Part shown: positions 5,401 through 6,492 of the stretch, one piece after another | How the letters are laid out: every line of letters starts with the position of its first letter | Position numbering within the stretch: the stretch's first letter is position 1 | NCBI GenBank assembly: GCA_027483745.1 | Contig: JAIXTZ010000004.1 | Span: 1 to 6,492, forward strand | Direction: 5' to 3' | DNA length: 6,492 nt | Source of the DNA: Lysobacteraceae bacterium | GTDB taxonomy: Bacteria > Pseudomonadota > Gammaproteobacteria > Xanthomonadales > Xanthomonadaceae | The notes under the pieces: generated by a model | Told to the model about the DNA's origin: nothing | Databases searched by the model: none | The model's input: only the letters and a program-made list of their open reading frames with translations | Made by a program: the position numbers and the translations under genes

Positions 5401-6492
5401 TCAGGCCGTTGCCGCTGCCTTCTTGACCGCTTTCTTCGCGGCCTTCTTGGCGGGCGCCTTCTTCGCCACGGCCTTCGCCGCTGCCTTTTTGGCGGGGACC
5501 TTCTTGGTGGCGGCTTTCTTGGCCGGCGCTTTCTTCGCCGCCGGGGCCGCCTTCACCGCCTGGTCGTCCGGCGCCGCGGCTTTCGTGGCCTTCTTCGCCG
5601 GTGCCTTCTTCGCCGCGGCCTTCTTCGCCGCCGCCTTCTTGGCGAAGCGGCCCTTGGCCTCGGGCGCAGCCTCGAGGATGGCCTTGCACTCCTCGAGCGT
5701 CAGCGAAGCGGGCTCGCGGTCCTTCGGGATCTTGCCGTTCTTCGCGCCGTCGGTGATGTAGGGGCCGTAGCGGCCGTTGAGCACCTCGATGCCGGCGTCG
5801 TCCCACTTCTTGATGATGCGGTTGGCGATGGCAAGCTCGCGCGCGTCGATGAGCGCCACCGCCTGCTCGAAGGTGATGGTGTACGGGTCGTCTTCTTTGC
5901 CCAGCGAGGCGTAGGTGGCGCCGCGCTTGGCGAACGGCCCGAAGCGGCCCACGGCCACGGTCACCGTCTCGCCGTTCGACACGCCCAGCGTGCGCGGCAG
6001 ATCGAAGAGCTTGATCGCCTCGTCGAGCGTGATGGTGTGCATGCTCTGTCCGCCGCGCAGAGAGGCGAACTTCGGCTTGTCCTCGTCGTCGGCGGTGCCG
6101 ATCTGCGCGAACGGCCCGTAGCGCCCGAGGCGCACCGACACCGGCTTGCCGCTGGCCGGGTCGACGCCCAGCACGCGCGAACCCGAGGCCTCGCTGCGCT
6201 CGACGCTCTCGCCCTTCTCTTCCACCGTCTTCGAGAACGGCTTCCAGAACTTCTCGAGCAGGGGCACCCACTCGGCCTCGCCGCGCGAGACCTCGTCGAG
6301 CTCGTCCTCGAGCTTGGCGGTGAAGTCGTAGTCCACGTACTGCGTGAAGTGCGCGGAGAGGAACTTCGCCACCGCGCGGCCCACGTCGGTCGGTCGGAAG
6401 CGCCGAGCGTCGAGGTAGACGTATTCGCGGTTGAGCAGGGTCTGGATGATGCTGGCGTAGGTCGAGGGACGGCCGATGCCGTGCTCCTCGAG
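5401..6492 (-). CDS. topA: DNA topoisomerase I (type IA), C-terminal part, 5' partial
   Basis: TopA relaxes negatively supercoiled DNA by cutting one strand through a 5'-phosphotyrosine. The visible 363 residues are the C-terminal part only; the TOPRIM domain and active-site tyrosine lie beyond the right edge. The visible part opens with LEEHGIGRPSTYASII, the conserved type IA core motif (E. coli: GIGRPSTYASII), and continues to YVDYDFTAKLEDELD and EWVPLLEKFW. Three topoisomerase C-terminal repeats follow, marked by LGRYGPFAQ (122-130), VGRFGPFAKRG (181-191, then TYASL) and LNGRYGPYITDG (238-249). Residues 285-363 are a Lys/Ala/Pro tail with 27 lysines in 79 residues. Only one cysteine is seen, so the four-cysteine zinc ribbons of E. 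coli TopA are absent and the repeats plus basic tail replace them. The frame has no start in the window; an internal GTG at 6384 is simply Val. Confidence 0.95.
   Translation of the reverse strand, partial: LEEHGIGRPSTYASIIQTLLNREYVYLDARRFRPTDVGRAVAKFLSAHFTQYVDYDFTAKLEDELDEVSRGEAEWVPLLEKFWKPFSKTVEEKGESVERSEASGSRVLGVDPASGKPVSVRLGRYGPFAQIGTADDEDKPKFASLRGGQSMHTITLDEAIKLFDLPRTLGVSNGETVTVAVGRFGPFAKRGATYASLGKEDDPYTITFEQAVALIDARELAIANRIIKKWDDAGIEVLNGRYGPYITDGAKNGKIPKDREPASLTLEECKAILEAAPEAKGRFAKKAAAKKAAAKKAPAKKATKAAAPDDQAVKAAPAAKKAPAKKAATKKVPAKKAAAKAVAKKAPAKKAAKKAVKKAAATA
5404..5640 (-). repeat. Degenerate 12-15-bp repeats encoding the (A/P)AKK tail of TopA
   Basis: This coding stretch is built of short degenerate units read on the plus strand as TTCTTCGCCGCC, TTCTTGGCGGGCGCC and similar, encoding AAAKK, APAKK and variants. 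The units are imperfect, with mixed GCC/GCG/GCA and AAG/AAA codons, so it is an old, diverged repeat and not a fresh duplication. One non-repetitive break, APDDQAVKAAP, divides it into two blocks. Such tracts can change length by replication slippage without losing frame when whole units are gained or lost. Confidence 0.75.

Noticed and set aside
3285..5426. A 713-codon open frame on the plus strand, antisense to the protease gene and reaching the end of topA.
   Set aside because: The product is Arg/Gly/Ala/Val-rich with no domain, signal or family pattern. High-GC genes often leave the antisense frame free of stops, and the minus-strand genes here have intact catalytic motifs, Shine-Dalgarno sites and signal peptides.
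5423..5761. A plus-strand frame coding for a strongly hydrophobic Phe/Ala-rich peptide resembling membrane segments.
   Set aside because: It is the complement of the Lys/Ala tail of TopA: reverse-read AAG/GCC codons give Phe/Leu and Gly/Ala. No ribosome site is seen, and the opposite strand is well supported.
5168..6271. A 367-codon minus-strand frame rich in Gly, Glu and Arg.
   Set aside because: It is a shifted frame of topA that runs past the topA stop. The topA frame carries the conserved C-terminal repeats.
6382..6384. A GTG that could be taken as the start of a short protein holding the topA C-terminus.
   Set aside because: The frame continues upstream to the window edge through the conserved GIGRPSTYASII motif, so this is an internal valine of a longer topA.
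1..6492. Search for mobile elements, CRISPR arrays, tRNA genes, phage or defence modules.
   Set aside because: No transposase or integrase motifs, no regularly spaced direct repeats, no tRNA cloverleaf and no compositional break are visible. All genes share the same GC-rich codon style.

Overview
The window is high-GC bacterial chromosome with strong G/C preference at third codon positions. It looks like ordinary core genome of a gammaproteobacterium near the Lysobacter/Xanthomonas group (Lysobacterales). This placement rests on three things: a secreted protease closely resembling the lysyl endopeptidase of Achromobacter/Lysobacter, a topoisomerase I with C-terminal repeats and a Lys/Ala tail, and small DUF4124-like secreted proteins. 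It is an inference from gene content, not a phylogeny.

Layout. Bases 1-1658 (+) hold most of a 67K-type signal peptide peptidase SppA, missing its N-terminus at the window edge. A strong bidirectional terminator (1696-1724) separates it from a convergent small lipoprotein gene (1761-2039, -). That gene is divergent, across 60 bp, from a classical short-chain dehydrogenase/reductase (2100-2879, +). The SDR converges, with only a 6-bp gap, on a minus-strand pair: a lysyl-endopeptidase-like secreted serine protease (3531-5270) followed 9 bp downstream by an 8-cysteine secreted DUF4124-like protein (2886-3521). Upstream of the protease on the same strand, after a 130-bp gap with a hairpin and a possible promoter, is the C-terminal part of DNA topoisomerase I, topA (5401-6492), cut by the right edge.

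Functionally, SppA (inner membrane, periplasmic face), the lipoprotein, the protease and the DUF4124-like protein all belong to the cell envelope or are exported. TopA and the SDR are cytoplasmic. The only pair likely to act as a transcription unit is protease plus DUF4124-like protein. I see no mobile element, CRISPR array, tRNA, rRNA or phage gene, and no sign of a new multi-gene system. The items most worth a second look are the altered specificity region of the protease and its co-transcribed cysteine-rich partner, the H1-like tail of TopA, and the compact divergent promoter region at 2040-2099. No gene-free stretch exceeds 300 bases; the longest are 1659-1760 and 5271-5400.
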